This document shows positions 37,641 through 46,212 of a DNA stretch of 64,000 nt, one piece after another. Numbering within the stretch: the stretch's first letter is position 1; the number at the start of each line of letters is the position of its first letter. Source of the stretch: RYN-133 sp963708645 (GTDB taxonomy: Bacteria > Actinomycetota > Actinomycetes > Mycobacteriales > Jatrophihabitantaceae). The position numbers and the translations under genes are program-made. The notes under the pieces are model-generated. The model ran no database searches. It saw only the letters and a program-made list of their open reading frames with translations, and was not told the DNA's origin. The stretch covers positions 248,001-312,000 of the forward strand of contig CAVPTA010000006.1 in NCBI GenBank assembly GCA_963708645.1, given 5' to 3'.

Positions 37641-37686
37641 CACAATGTCGGGTTGAGTACCGGGCGTCGGCTGGTCCCTCTCAACC
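37641..37686 (+). promoter_or_regulatory. Possible promoter and leader stem upstream of rpsP
   Basis: CACAAT at 37641-37646 could be a -10 box in the 190-bp divergent region between the GH1 gene and rpsP. GGTTGAG at 37651-37657 pairs with CTCAACC at 37680-37686, giving a hairpin near the start of the leader. Ribosomal-protein operons often use leader structures, but the -35 is not clear. Confidence 0.3.
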
Positions 37687-37779
37687 ACGCCGCGCCCAGT
37701 CCATCCGGACGAACCGATTCGGTGTCCCCACGCCGACGCGCGACGTCCCACCTGTAGCGAAACTGGAGCACCCTCTCTC

Positions 37780-38336
37780 GTGGCAACGAAGATCAAGCTG
37801 ATGCGTCTGGGCAAGATGCGTGAGCCGCACTACCGCATCGTGGTCGCCGACGCCCGCACCAAGCGGGACGGCCGGGCGATCGAGACCATCGGCGAGTACC
37901 ACCCGAAGAACGACCCGTCGGTCATCAAGGTCGACGGCGACCGGGCCGCCTACTGGCTCGGCGTCGGCGCCCAGCCGACCGAGGCCGTCGCCGCGATCCT
38001 CAGGGTGACCGGCGACTGGCAGAAGTTCAAGGGCGAGCCGGCCCCGGCAGCCGATGAAGGTCGCCGAGCCCAAGCCCGACAAGCAGGCGGCGTTCAACGC
38101 CGCGCTGGCCGAGGTGTCGGGTGACGCCGGTGACCCCGTCACCTCCGAGGCGACCACGCCGAAGAAGCGGACGCCGGCCAAGAAGAAGGCCGACGCTCCC
38201 GCTGAGGCCAGCGCACCTGCCGAGGCGCAGCGCACCTGCTGAGGCCAGCGCACCTGCTGACGCGCCGGCCGAGAGCGCTGAGGCGCCTGCCGAGGCGCCG
38301 GCCGAGGCTTCGGCCGAGACCCCAGCGGAAGGCTGA
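37780..38336 (+). CDS. rpsP: Ribosomal protein S16 with long Ala/Pro/Glu tail, frameshifted in the tail
   Basis: GTG 37780 starts VATKIKLMRLGKMREPHYRI, the S16 core, running to AAILRVTGDWQKFKGEPAPA. The frame then changes near 38055 (to MKVAEPKPDKQAAFNAALAE and TPKKRTPAKKKADAPAEA) and again near 38230 (to ASAPADAPAESAEAPAEAPA and ETPAEG). The core of about 85 residues is complete. The tail is Lys/Ala then Pro/Glu-rich, common in actinobacterial S16. It is part of the 30S subunit and leads the rpsP-khpA-rimM-trmD-rplS group. Confidence 0.93.
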
Positions 38337-38337
38337 C

Positions 38338-38575
38338 GTGCTCGAGGAAGCCCTCGAGCACCTGGTCCGCGGCATAGTCGACCACCCCGACGACGTTCGG
38401 GTCGATCTCGTCGACAACCGCCGCGGCAAGCGGCTCGAGGTGCGGGTGCACCCCGACGACCTCGGCCGGGTGATCGGCCGCAACGGCCGCACCGCCAAGG
38501 CGCTTGCGTCAGGTGATCCACGGCGTCGGCGGCAAGGGCATCCGCGTCGACGTCATCGACGTCGACCGGCGCTGA
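38338..38575 (+). CDS. khpA: KH-domain RNA-binding protein KhpA, one frameshift
   Basis: From GTG 38338 the small protein reads VLEEALEHLVRGIVDHPDDV, RRGKRLEVRVHPDDLGRVIG and RNGRTAKAL, then changes frame near 38505 to RQVIHGVGGKGIRVDVIDVDRR and TGA. The GxxG loop VIGRNGRT is clear. Joined it is about 79 residues, the usual size. KhpA binds RNA and is found between S16 and RimM throughout actinobacteria. Confidence 0.88.
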
Positions 38576-38590
38576 CCTGCGTACGCAACC

Positions 38591-39110
38591 GTGGCCGAAC
38601 ACGACCTCGTCGCGGTCGGCCGCATCGGCCGCCCGCGCGGAGTGCGCGGCGCGACGTTCGTCGAGCCCTGGACCGACGATCCGGACGAGCGGTTCGCCGC
38701 CGGCACGGTGCTGCGCACCGATCCGGCCGATGCCGGCCCGCTGACCGTCGAGACGTCGAGCACGGCCGGCGGCAAGCTGGTCGTGCAGTTCGACGTCAGT
38801 CGACGACCGCGACGGCGCCGAGGCGCTGCGCGGCGTACGGCTGCTGCTGCCCGCCGCTGCCCGGCCCGCGCTCGACGATCCGGACGACTTCTACGACACC
38901 GACCTGATCGGGCTCGCCGCGCGGACGGTGGCCGGCGACAGCTCGGCCCGGTGCGCGACGTCCTGCACGCCGGCGGCGCCGACTACCTCGTGCTGGACGT
39001 CGACGGGACGCGAGGGGCTCGTCCCGTTCGTCCGGGCCATCGTGCCGACCGTCGACATCGCCGGCGGAGCGGTCGTCATCGATCCGCCCGACGGGCTGTT
39101 CGAGCTGTAA
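38591..39110 (+). CDS. rimM: Ribosome maturation factor RimM, several frameshifts
   Basis: GTG 38591 begins VAEHDLVAVGRIGRPRGVRG, the RimM opening. Later parts, DDPDDFYDTDLIGLAA, QLGPVRDVLHAGGADYLVLD and REGLVPFVRAIVPTVDIAGG, are in other frames and together make the PRC-barrel half, ending DPPDGLFEL. Frame changes lie near 38800, 38950 and 39010. RimM is needed for efficient 16S rRNA maturation. Three indels in such a gene argue for sequence error. Confidence 0.88.
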
Positions 39111-39119
39111 CGGCACGCG

Positions 39120-39816
39120 ATGAGACTCGACGTCGTCACGATCTTCCCCGACTACCTCGCCCCGCTGCGGCAATCGCTGCTCGGCAAGGCGATCGAGCGC
39201 GGCCAGCTCGAACTCGGCGTGCACGACCTGCGGACGTGGACCGACGACGTGCACCGCACCGTCGACGACACGCCCTACGGCGGCGGACCGGGCATGGTCA
39301 TGCTGCCCGAGCCGTGGGGACGCGCGCTCGACGAGCTTGCCCCGCCAGACGCAGCCGCAGCCGCGGCTGATCGTCCCCACGCCGGCCGGGCGACCGTTCA
39401 CCCAGGCAATGGCCGAACAGCTCGCCGGCGAGCAGTGGCTGCTGTTCGCGTGCGGACGCTACGAGGGCATCGACGCCCGGGTGCTCGACTACGCCGCCGC
39501 GCGGATGCCCGTGGACGAGGTGAGCCTCGGTGACTACGTGCTCGCCGGCGGCGAGGCGGCCGTGCTCGTGATCGTCGAGGCGGTCGCGCGGCTGTTGCCC
39601 GGCGTGCTGGGCAACGCCGCGTCGGCCCCCGACGACTCGTTCGGCGTCGGGCCCGACGGGCTGCTCGAGGCGCCGGCCTACACCAAGCCGGCGAGCTGGC
39701 GCGGTCTGGACGTGCCGCCGGTGCTGCTGTCGGGCCATCACGGCGAGATCGCGCGGTGGCGCGCCGAGCAGTCGCGCGAGCGCACGGCCGCGCGCCGTCC
39801 CGACCTGCTTGCCTGA
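39120..39816 (+). CDS. trmD: tRNA (guanine-N1)-methyltransferase TrmD, one frameshift
   Basis: ATG 39120 starts MRLDVVTIFPDYLAPLRQSL. DDTPYGGGPGMVM is the conserved loop of the knotted SPOUT enzyme. After the frame change near 39345, LIVPTPAGRPFTQAMAEQLA, LFACGRYEGIDARVLDYAA and SLGDYVLAGGEAAVLVIVEA follow. Joined it is about 232 residues. TrmD makes m1G37 in tRNA and is essential. The single shift is most likely an indel error. Confidence 0.9.
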
Positions 39817-39852
39817 GGGGGGCAATTGCATGCGACTTCGGGCGGACGTGCT

Positions 39853-39904
39853 GTGGCATCATCGAGGGGTTGCCCGCCAGAGTGCCGGGCCTCCCGCGTG
39901 CCAC
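39853..39904 (+). promoter_or_regulatory. Possible leader structure upstream of rplS
   Basis: GTGGCA at 39853-39858 pairs with TGCCAC at 39899-39904 and encloses a GCCCG/CGGGC stem, forming a branched fold 45 bases before the L19 start. The 132-bp gap between trmD and rplS is large for this cluster, which fits a leader that controls L19. Confidence 0.35.
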
Positions 39905-39948
39905 GTTGCACGCCCTGATCTGAAGCCGATGAAGAAAGCGAATTCGCG

Positions 39949-40305
39949 ATGAACACCCTCGACACCCTGGATGCCGAGTCGCTGCGCAGCGATGTGCCCG
40001 ACTTCCGTCCCGGCGACACCCTGAAGGTGCACGTGCGGGTGGTCGAGGGCAACCGCTCCCGGATCCAGGTCTTCCAGGGCGCCGTCATCCGGCGCCAGGG
40101 TGGCGGGATCCGCGAGACCTTCACCGTGCGCAAGGTCAGCTTCGGCGTCGGCGTCGAGCGCACCTTCCCGGTGCACACGCCGGTCATCGAGAAGATCGAG
40201 GTCGTCACCCGCGGTGACGTCCGCCGCGCGAAGCTGTACTACCTGCGCGATCTGCGTGGCAAGAAGGCCAAGATCAAGGAGAAGCGGGAAACCGTCGCCC
40301 GCTGA
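39949..40305 (+). CDS. rplS: Ribosomal protein L19
   Basis: The intact 118-residue protein reads LRSDVPDFRPGDTLKVHVRV, RIQVFQGAVIRRQGGGIRET and SFGVGVERTFPVHTPVIEKI, then RRAKLYYLRDLRGKKAKIKE, full L19 features. It lies at the 30S-50S interface. The gene order trmD-rplS-lepB is standard in actinobacteria. A ribosome site GAAGAAAGCG precedes the ATG. Confidence 0.97.
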   Translation: MNTLDTLDAESLRSDVPDFRPGDTLKVHVRVVEGNRSRIQVFQGAVIRRQGGGIRETFTVRKVSFGVGVERTFPVHTPVIEKIEVVTRGDVRRAKLYYLRDLRGKKAKIKEKRETVAR

Positions 40306-40323
40306 CGCGGCGCCGGCCGCTGA

Positions 40324-41423
40324 ATGACTGGATCGAACCGTCCGGGCGACCCGTCCGGCGAGTCGGACGAAGCTGCCGAGGACGCACTCCATGAGCGGCA
40401 CGCCGAGTCCGACCGACTTGCGCGACTCGTTCGACATCGACGAGAGCGCTGACCGGCACGCCGCGGCCCGGTCCCGTCCCGTCGGCACCTCCCGGCGCCT
40501 CCGCGCCGTCTGCCGCTGTGAACTCGCCTTCTGGTACCGGAACGCCGGATCCCGGCGCCGGATCCGGTCAGCCGACACCAGAAGCGGGACGTCGGCGCGG
40601 CGCAAGCAGCGCCGCAAGGCGCCGTGGTGGGAACTGCCGGCGTTGGTGGCTCTCGCGATCGTCATCGCGATCCTGGTCAAGACCTTCCTGGTCCAGCCGT
40701 TCTACATCCCGTCGCAGTCGATGGAGAAGACGCTGCACGGGTGCCCCGGCTGCTCCGGCGACCGCATCCTCGTCAGCAAGATCGTCTACGACTTCCGCGA
40801 CCCGCACCCCGGCGACATCGTCGTGTTCAACGCGCCGCCCGGCTGGGACGACGAACCGCCGCAGCAGCCGCCGACCAACCCGGTGCTGCGGTTCGTCCGC
40901 GGCTTCGGCCAGCTGGTCGGCTTCGTGCCGCCGGACGGTCTCGTGCTCGTGAAGCGGGTCATTGCCGTCGGCGGGCAGACGGTCAAGGGCGACGCGGCCG
41001 GCCACGTCTACATCAGCGACAACGGCACGAAGGGCCCGTACCGCAAACTCGACGAGACCTACGTTTACGAGTCCGGCCCCGACCCGCGGGCCAAGTTCGG
41101 ACCGATCACGGTGCCCAAGGGGCGGCTGTGGGTGATGGGCGACCATCGCGACGAGTCGGCCGACTCGCGCTATCACTGCGGTAGCGGAGGCCAGGACTCC
41201 GGTGCCGGTCGCTGTCCCGACCCGACCGCGGCCACCGTCCCGATCGATGACGTGATCGGCAAGGCAGTCCTGATCGCATGGCCTCCGTCGCGGTGGACGA
41301 CGCTGGGCACTCCCGAAGACCTTCGAGAGCGCGTCGGCCGGACTGGCCGGAAGCGGACTCGTCCCGGTGGCCGTTGTCGCGCCCGTGTTCTTCGTCCTGC
41401 GCCGCCGGCGCAGGCGACGGTGA
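40324..41423 (+). CDS. lepB: Signal peptidase I, frameshifted at both ends
   Basis: ATG 40324 starts MTGSNRPGDPSGESDEAAED. The disordered N-terminal region changes frame more than once before about 40600. The main part has a membrane helix WELPALVALAIVIAILVKTF, the catalytic Ser in IPSQSMEKTLHGC, the catalytic Lys in LVKRVIAVGGQTVKGDAAG, and GDHRDESADSRYHC. Near 41310 the frame changes to SASAGLAGSGLVPVAVVAPV FFVL, a second membrane helix ending RRRRRR before TGA. It is anchored with the catalytic domain outside and cleaves signal peptides. Its stop overlaps the NUDIX start (GTGA). Confidence 0.9.
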
Positions 41424-41867
41424 CCATCGCGCGGGTCGGCGGCCGATTGCTGCTGGTCGACGCCTCACAGCGTCTGCTGCTCATCCACGAACGCCTCGAG
41501 CACGGCGGCACCCACTGGCTCACGCCGGGCGGGGGAGTCGAGAACGGCGAGCATCCCCGCGAGGCCGCCCGGCGCGAGGCGATCGAGGAGACCGGCCTCG
41601 AGGTCGATCTGCCCGCCGACGCCGAGGCCGTGCTCACCACGCGCCGGAACTGGTCGTGGCACGACACCGTTTTCGACCAGGTCGACCACTTCTTCCTCGC
41701 GCGCGTCGCCGACGGCTCTCGAGGTGCACCCACGATCGCTGACCGAGGTCGAGCAGGAGACCTGGCTCGGCTTTCGCTGGTGGACGGTCGCGGAGCTGCG
41801 CGAGACCGACGAAGTGCTCGTTCCGGCCGATGTCGGCGACGTGGTGGCCGCATTGCTTGCCGAGTGA
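41420..41867 (+). CDS. NUDIX hydrolase, one frameshift
   Basis: GTG 41420 overlaps the lepB stop (GTGA), so translation is coupled. The NUDIX box is intact: GGGVENGEHPREAARREAIE followed by ETGLEV (about residues 37-62). WHDTVFDQVDHFFLARVADG leads to a frame change near 41720, after which LTEVEQETWLGFRWWTVAEL and VPADVGDVVAALLAE finish it. About 148 residues. It hydrolyses a nucleoside diphosphate-linked compound; the substrate is unknown. A NUDIX gene between lepB and rnhB is an uncommon neighbour. Confidence 0.87.
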
Positions 41868-41897
41868 CCCGGTGGGATCGGTAATCTCGGCAACGTC

Positions 41898-42614
41898 ATG
41901 CCTGGCTCCACCGCGATAACCCCGCCGCGGCTGATCGTGCGTCGCGACACCGGCCTCGGCGCGTACGAGGCAGCGTTGGCACGCGCAGGCTTCGGTCAGG
42001 TCGCCGGTGCGGACGAGGCCGGCCGCGGCGCTTGCGCCGGACCACTCGTCGTCGCCGCGTGCGTGCTGCCGCGGGGACGGCGTGGCGAGATCGACGGCCT
42101 GACCGACTCGAAGCTGCTCACTGCCGCGCGCCGCGAACGCCTCTACGGCGAGGTTGTGCGTCGGGCAGTGTCGTACTCGATCGTCGTTGTCCCGGCGGAC
42201 GAGATCGACGCCTACGGGCTGCATGTCGCGAACCTGGCCGGCATGCGCCGCGCGATCGGGCGGCTCGGCCCCACGCCGCAGTACGCGCTGACCGACGGGT
42301 TTCCGGTGCCCGGGCTGCCCGTTCCGTCGACCGCGGTGTGGAAGGGCGACGCCACCGTCGCGTGCATCGCCGCGGCGTCCATCCTCGCGAAGGTCACCCG
42401 CGACGCGATCATGACCGAGATGCATGAGCAGTGGCCGCAGTACGACTTCGCGAAGCACAAGGGCTACGTCACCTCCTCCCACGCCGAGGCGTTGATCGAG
42501 TGGGGCCCGTGCGCGCAGCACCGCCGTCGCTATGTCAACGTGCGGCGGGCGATGCGGGGTGGCGACCTGATGGGGGACAATGTGCTGGACGAGGTAGGAG
42601 CCGACATTGCATGA
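41898..42614 (+). CDS. rnhB: Ribonuclease HII
   Basis: The 238-residue protein has the catalytic acid pair in GADEAGRGACAGPLVVAACV (about 38), a further Asp in ALTDGFPVPG, and GDATVACIAAASILAKVTRD. These are the RNase HII active-site motifs. It removes RNA from RNA-DNA hybrids and single ribonucleotides from DNA. It is intact, with a short N-terminal extension. Its place before DUF2469 is standard in actinobacteria. Confidence 0.96.
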   Translation: MPGSTAITPPRLIVRRDTGLGAYEAALARAGFGQVAGADEAGRGACAGPLVVAACVLPRGRRGEIDGLTDSKLLTAARRERLYGEVVRRAVSYSIVVVPADEIDAYGLHVANLAGMRRAIGRLGPTPQYALTDGFPVPGLPVPSTAVWKGDATVACIAAASILAKVTRDAIMTEMHEQWPQYDFAKHKGYVTSSHAEALIEWGPCAQHRRRYVNVRRAMRGGDLMGDNVLDEVGADIA

Positions 42615-42629
42615 GGACGGACCGCACCA

Positions 42630-42951
42630 GTGAGCGCTGAGGATCTCGAGAACTACGAGACCGACATGGAGCTGCAGCTCTACCGCGAGTACAAGGACAT
42701 CGCGGCGCAGTTCTCCTACGTCGTCGAGACCGAGCGGCGCTTCTACCTGACCAACGACGTCGACTTGCAGCCGCGCAACGCCGACGGCGAGGTCTACTTC
42801 GAGGTGACCATGCGCGACGCGTGGGTCTGGGACATGTACCGGCCGGCGCGCTTCGTGAAGACCGTCCGGGTGTTGACCTTCAAGGACGTGAACATCGAGG
42901 AGCTCGACAAGCCCGACCTCGAGCTTACCCGACGGCAAGCAGGGTTTTTAG
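42630..42951 (+). CDS. DUF2469-family protein, one frameshift near the end
   Basis: GTG 42630 starts VSAEDLENYETDMELQLYRE. YVVETERRFYLTNDVDLQPR, VWDMYRPARFVKTVRVLTF and NIEELDKPDLEL match the actinobacterial DUF2469 family of about 105 residues. If one base is removed near 42927, the end reads PDGKQGF then TAG at 42949-42951. The printed frame would run on past the family end by about 60 codons. Its function is unknown; it is a steady neighbour of rnhB. Confidence 0.85.
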
Positions 42952-42966
42952 ATAGACTTTGTAGCA

Positions 42967-43909
42967 ATGTCTACCGTTGCCCGCGGTGCCGATCTCGGCG
43001 CCGCCATCACTGCCGTCCTGGCCGCCAACGATTCCGCGCACGGGGTCGAGACCGCCATCGAGCCGCCCGGTTCGGGCGTCGGGTTCTGGGCCGGCGGCCC
43101 GTCCGCGGTGCACACCGATGACGGCACGTTCTGGCTCGCGTACCGGCTGCGCCGTCCGGTCGACCAGGGTCGCGGGTTCGCCAACGTGCTCGCGCGCTCG
43201 TCCGACGGTGTGCACTTCGACCCCGTCGCGACGGTGACCAGCGACGAGTTCGAGTGCGCCTCGCTGGAGCGTCCCGCCATCGTTCCGCTCGACGGCGGCG
43301 GCTTCCGCATGTACGTGAGCTGCTCGACCTGGAACTCGAAGCACTGGTGGGTCGAGGCCGTCGACATCGTTGCCGACGGCCAGGTCGGCCCGCGCGCGAT
43401 GGTGCTGCCGGGCGATGACGCCACGGCGTGGAAGGACGTCGTCGTGCACCGCACCGGCAGCGAGTGGCAGATGTGGGCTTGTCGGCATCCGCTCGACGAC
43501 GGCGACGACGAGGCCGACCGCATGACGAGCTGGTACGCGACCAGTGCCGACGGGATCGATTGGCAGTGGCAGGGCGCCGCCCTCGTGCCGACACCCGGAC
43601 GGTGGGATTCGCGCGGCACGCGGATCGCCAGCGTGATGGGCGTGGACGGCGGCTGGCTGGCGTTCTACGACGGCCGCGCGAGCGCGCAGGAGAACTGGCA
43701 CGAGCGCACCGGTGTCGCGTTCGGCGCCGGCCCTGACTCGTTCACAGCCGACGGCCCGCCGACGCCGGCCGGGCAGACGGTGCGCTACCTCAGCCTGGTC
43801 GAGGTGCTCAGACGGCTACCGGCTGTACTGGGAGGCATCACGCGTCGACGGCGCTCACGACTTGCGCACGGCGTACGTTCCGCGTCCGGAGTCGCTGAGC
43901 CAATCGTGA
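42967..43909 (+). CDS. Beta-propeller glycoside-hydrolase-like protein, one frameshift
   Basis: ATG 42967 starts MSTVARGADLGAAITAVLA. Repeated beta-propeller strands such as GGPSAVHTDDGTFWLAYRLR, NVLARSSDGVHFDPVATV and MTSWYATSADGIDWQWQGAA resemble the five-bladed propeller of GH43/GH32-like enzymes. The frame changes near 43805 to SDGYRLYWEASRVDGAHDLR and PESLSQS. About 313 residues. A catalytic acid set is not identified by me, so enzyme activity is uncertain. Its 3' end overlaps the convergent sulfotransferase by 55 bp. An AT-rich stretch just before the start may hold a promoter. Confidence 0.7.
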
Positions 43910-44808
43910 TACGGCTGGTGCAGTAGCTCTTCGAGCAGGCCGATGTCGTCGCGGAAGTGGCCGACGAGTTCGCGACGCTGCTCGACCTGAAGGTGCGGAC
44001 GGTTCGTCTTGTTGCGGCGCAGCGCCTTGATCAGCGGAGCGTGCGCGCGCCGCCAGGCCTGCGGTGGCAGGAACGCGCCGAGCGCCGCGCCACCGCGCAC
44101 GACACCCCGCAGCGCCGAGTTGATCGCGCTGTCGTCAGCCCAGCCCGACGGGTTGGAATGCGGAATCGAGTCGACGACGCCGGCCTCGACGCCGAGGAAC
44201 TCGCAGATCGAGTCGATGCTCTTGGCCGGCTCGTCCACGAGGTCCTTGTAGCGCAGGACGTGCACCTGCTCGCGTGCGAAGACACGGAACAGGTGCTCGA
44301 ACTGCTCGCCGTACTTGCCGAGTTCGAGATAGCGCCAGAACGGCGCGTAGCCGGCGGCGACCCGCGTCGGTTCTTCGCGGCACGCGGTGACGAAGTCTTC
44401 TTCGTACTCGAGCCCGTCGCACCACAGGTGCGTCCAGTTCGAGTACGCGCGGTCGACAGGATCTCTGATGATCGCGATGAGTTTGACGTCCGGCATCGCG
44501 TCGTGGATACGCAGGTGCGCCGCCTTGTCCCAGAGGTAGAACGGCGTGCTCTCGCCGCGCAGCTTGCCTGCGGGCGCGTCGGCGAACAGCGCCTCGTAGC
44601 GCTCGCGCTGCCACACCCACTCGCGGGCGCTGTGCGCGTCGCCCGGGCCGCGCTGATGTGCGCGACGGGGCCGGGTGCCGTCGGTCATGAAGTGCTTGGG
44701 TTCCTTGGGCGTCGACAGGAACAGATGCGGGTGCTGCACGAGGGCCTCGTGGACGGCGGTCGAGCCCGCTTTCGGCGCACCGATGACGAGGAAGTCTGGG
44801 AGAGCCAC
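43855..44808 (-). CDS. Sulfotransferase (PAPS-dependent)
   Basis: The intact 317-residue protein has the 5'-phosphosulfate loop IGAPKAGSTAVHEAL (about residues 8-22) and the 3'-phosphate site IIRDPVDRAYSNW with its conserved Arg and Ser. It probably transfers sulfate from PAPS to a lipid, sugar or natural product; the acceptor is unknown. The ATG at 44808 is preceded by GGAGGA and an AT-rich stretch with TATAGATT, a possible -10. It is divergent from the ECF sigma gene. Confidence 0.9.
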   Translation of the reverse strand: MALPDFLVIGAPKAGSTAVHEALVQHPHLFLSTPKEPKHFMTDGTRPRRAHQRGPGDAHSAREWVWQRERYEALFADAPAGKLRGESTPFYLWDKAAHLRIHDAMPDVKLIAIIRDPVDRAYSNWTHLWCDGLEYEEDFVTACREEPTRVAAGYAPFWRYLELGKYGEQFEHLFRVFAREQVHVLRYKDLVDEPAKSIDSICEFLGVEAGVVDSIPHSNPSGWADDSAINSALRGVVRGGAALGAFLPPQAWRRAHAPLIKALRRNKTNRPHLQVEQRRELVGHFRDDIGLLEELLHQPYHDWLSDSGRGTYAVRKS

Positions 44809-44960
44809 GAGCGTCCTCCATTAAATCTATAGGTCCGATCGACAATACCTCAGAAGTGGTCATCTCGAACGTCATCGTGGCGACCTGCCGTTTCCGGCAC
44901 GTGTCGCGAGAGGATCGGCGCGATGACAACGATCTGTGCGTGCCATGTCGTCTACCTGTC

Positions 44961-45506
44961 GTGACGTCCGCGCGTGGAGGTGCATCGACGCAGGCCGATG
45001 ACGGCCTGTTCGACGGCTTCGTGCAGCGCGAGTCGCCGGCGCTCCTGCGCCTTGCGTGGGGGCTGTCCGGGAGCCGAGTCGGCGCCGAGGACCTGGTCCA
45101 GGCCGCCCTCGAGCGGGTCTGGCTGCGCTGGTCGCAGGTGCGCGACAAGGACAGCGCGGGCGCCTACGCACGCCGCGTGCTGATGTCGGTGTTCCTGACC
45201 TCGCGCCGCCGCCGCTGGTGGGGCGAACATGCCACCGACCACCTGCCTGACCAAGCAGTCGGCGATGCCGCTGAGCTCGTCGCCGTGCGGCGCAGCGTCG
45301 TGGCCGCGCTGCACACGTTGGCGCCAAGCCAGCGCGCGGTCGTCGTGCTGCGCTATCTCGACGACCGCACCGAGACCCAGACCGCAGCGGCCCTCGGGTG
45401 CTCGGTGGGCACGGTCAAGAGCCAGACCGCGCGTGCGATGGCGGCGCTGCGCGCGAGCCCGCACCTGGCCGAGGTGTGGGGAATGAGAGAGGGGACGAAG
45501 CCATGA
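44961..45506 (+). CDS. SigE-family ECF RNA polymerase sigma factor
   Basis: From GTG 44961 the 181-residue protein has sigma region 2 (ALLRLAWGLSGSRVGAEDLV and RVWLRWSQV) and region 4 (LAPSQRAVVVLRYLDDRTET then QTAAALGCSVGTVKSQTARA). It belongs to the SigE-like actinobacterial ECF group. An upstream GTG/ATG extension in the same frame (44856) is not typical, so the later start is chosen. Its stop overlaps the next start (ATGA), placing it with a membrane protein as a signalling pair. Confidence 0.9.
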   Translation: MTSARGGASTQADDGLFDGFVQRESPALLRLAWGLSGSRVGAEDLVQAALERVWLRWSQVRDKDSAGAYARRVLMSVFLTSRRRRWWGEHATDHLPDQAVGDAAELVAVRRSVVAALHTLAPSQRAVVVLRYLDDRTETQTAAALGCSVGTVKSQTARAMAALRASPHLAEVWGMREGTKP

Positions 45507-46198
45507 TCACCGACGAGGACGTGGTGCGGGACCTGCTGGCCGAAGCAGCGCCTGAGTTCGAGGCGCTCGCCGGCGAGAGTGTGCGCGGGGGCACGCGCGC
45601 GCGTCCGCGGATCCGCCGCGCGTTGCCGATGTTCGCCGCGGCCGCCGTGGTTGCGGTGATCGCGGTGGTGATCGTCGCTACGAGGCGCGATCCCGCGAAC
45701 CATCCACTGTCCGAACAATCTGTCGGCGGTATCACTGTGGGGCCGGAGCACCCCGCGCTCGCAAAGTTTCGGCTGGAACTCGTATTGAATTCGACGCGCG
45801 CGCCGGCGGACGGCACGCCGATCCACGGCGCCGTGTTGGCAATCAACAACACCGGCCGTTCGATCGCGATCGCGGACGCACAGTGCAACGCGTGGGTACA
45901 GGCCGGGCTCTCGGGCCCGAACGTTCGGTTCGGCGTCTTTTCGAACGACGTCGCTTGCTTTCCTGCGTACCGCCTTCCCGTCGGCGTGACCCGCATCCCG
46001 GTGACGATCGAGACGACCTACAACGACTGTCGGCAGGGCAAACAACCGGGGACCCCCGACCTCCCGCACTGTCTTTCGCGGTACCCGGTCATCCCGCCGT
46101 TGCCGCCCGGCCGGTACGACGTCGAGGTAGGCACACAGAACGTGACACCGGCGCCTGCACTCCCACGCCTGGTCATGATCACGCTGGTGCCGCGCTGA
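45503..46198 (+). CDS. Membrane-anchored partner of the ECF sigma factor (anti-sigma-like)
   Basis: ATG 45503 overlaps the sigma stop. The 231-residue protein has a cytoplasmic start DEDVVRDLLAEAAPEFEAL, one membrane helix (ALPMFAAAAVVAVIAVVIVA, about residues 41-60) and an extracellular beta-rich domain with LELVLNSTRAPADGTPIHGA and several Cys. The order sigma then membrane protein is typical of sigma/anti-sigma pairs. No zinc-binding HxxxCxxC motif is seen, so the anti-sigma role is inferred from context. Confidence 0.75.
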   Translation: MITDEDVVRDLLAEAAPEFEALAGESVRGGTRARPRIRRALPMFAAAAVVAVIAVVIVATRRDPANHPLSEQSVGGITVGPEHPALAKFRLELVLNSTRAPADGTPIHGAVLAINNTGRSIAIADAQCNAWVQAGLSGPNVRFGVFSNDVACFPAYRLPVGVTRIPVTIETTYNDCRQGKQPGTPDLPHCLSRYPVIPPLPPGRYDVEVGTQNVTPAPALPRLVMITLVPR

Positions 46199-46212
46199 TG
46201 TGTTTGGGAGCC

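Noticed and set aside
38591..39110. rimM and neighbours as true pseudogenes
   Set aside because: Several neighbouring essential genes show the same type of single-base shift while all domains are preserved, which fits errors in the sequence better.
40391..41867. A natural lepB-NUDIX fusion protein of about 497 residues
   Set aside because: The shared frame results from a shift near 41310. Read correctly, lepB ends with a second membrane helix and TGA at 41421-41423, overlapping a separate NUDIX start.
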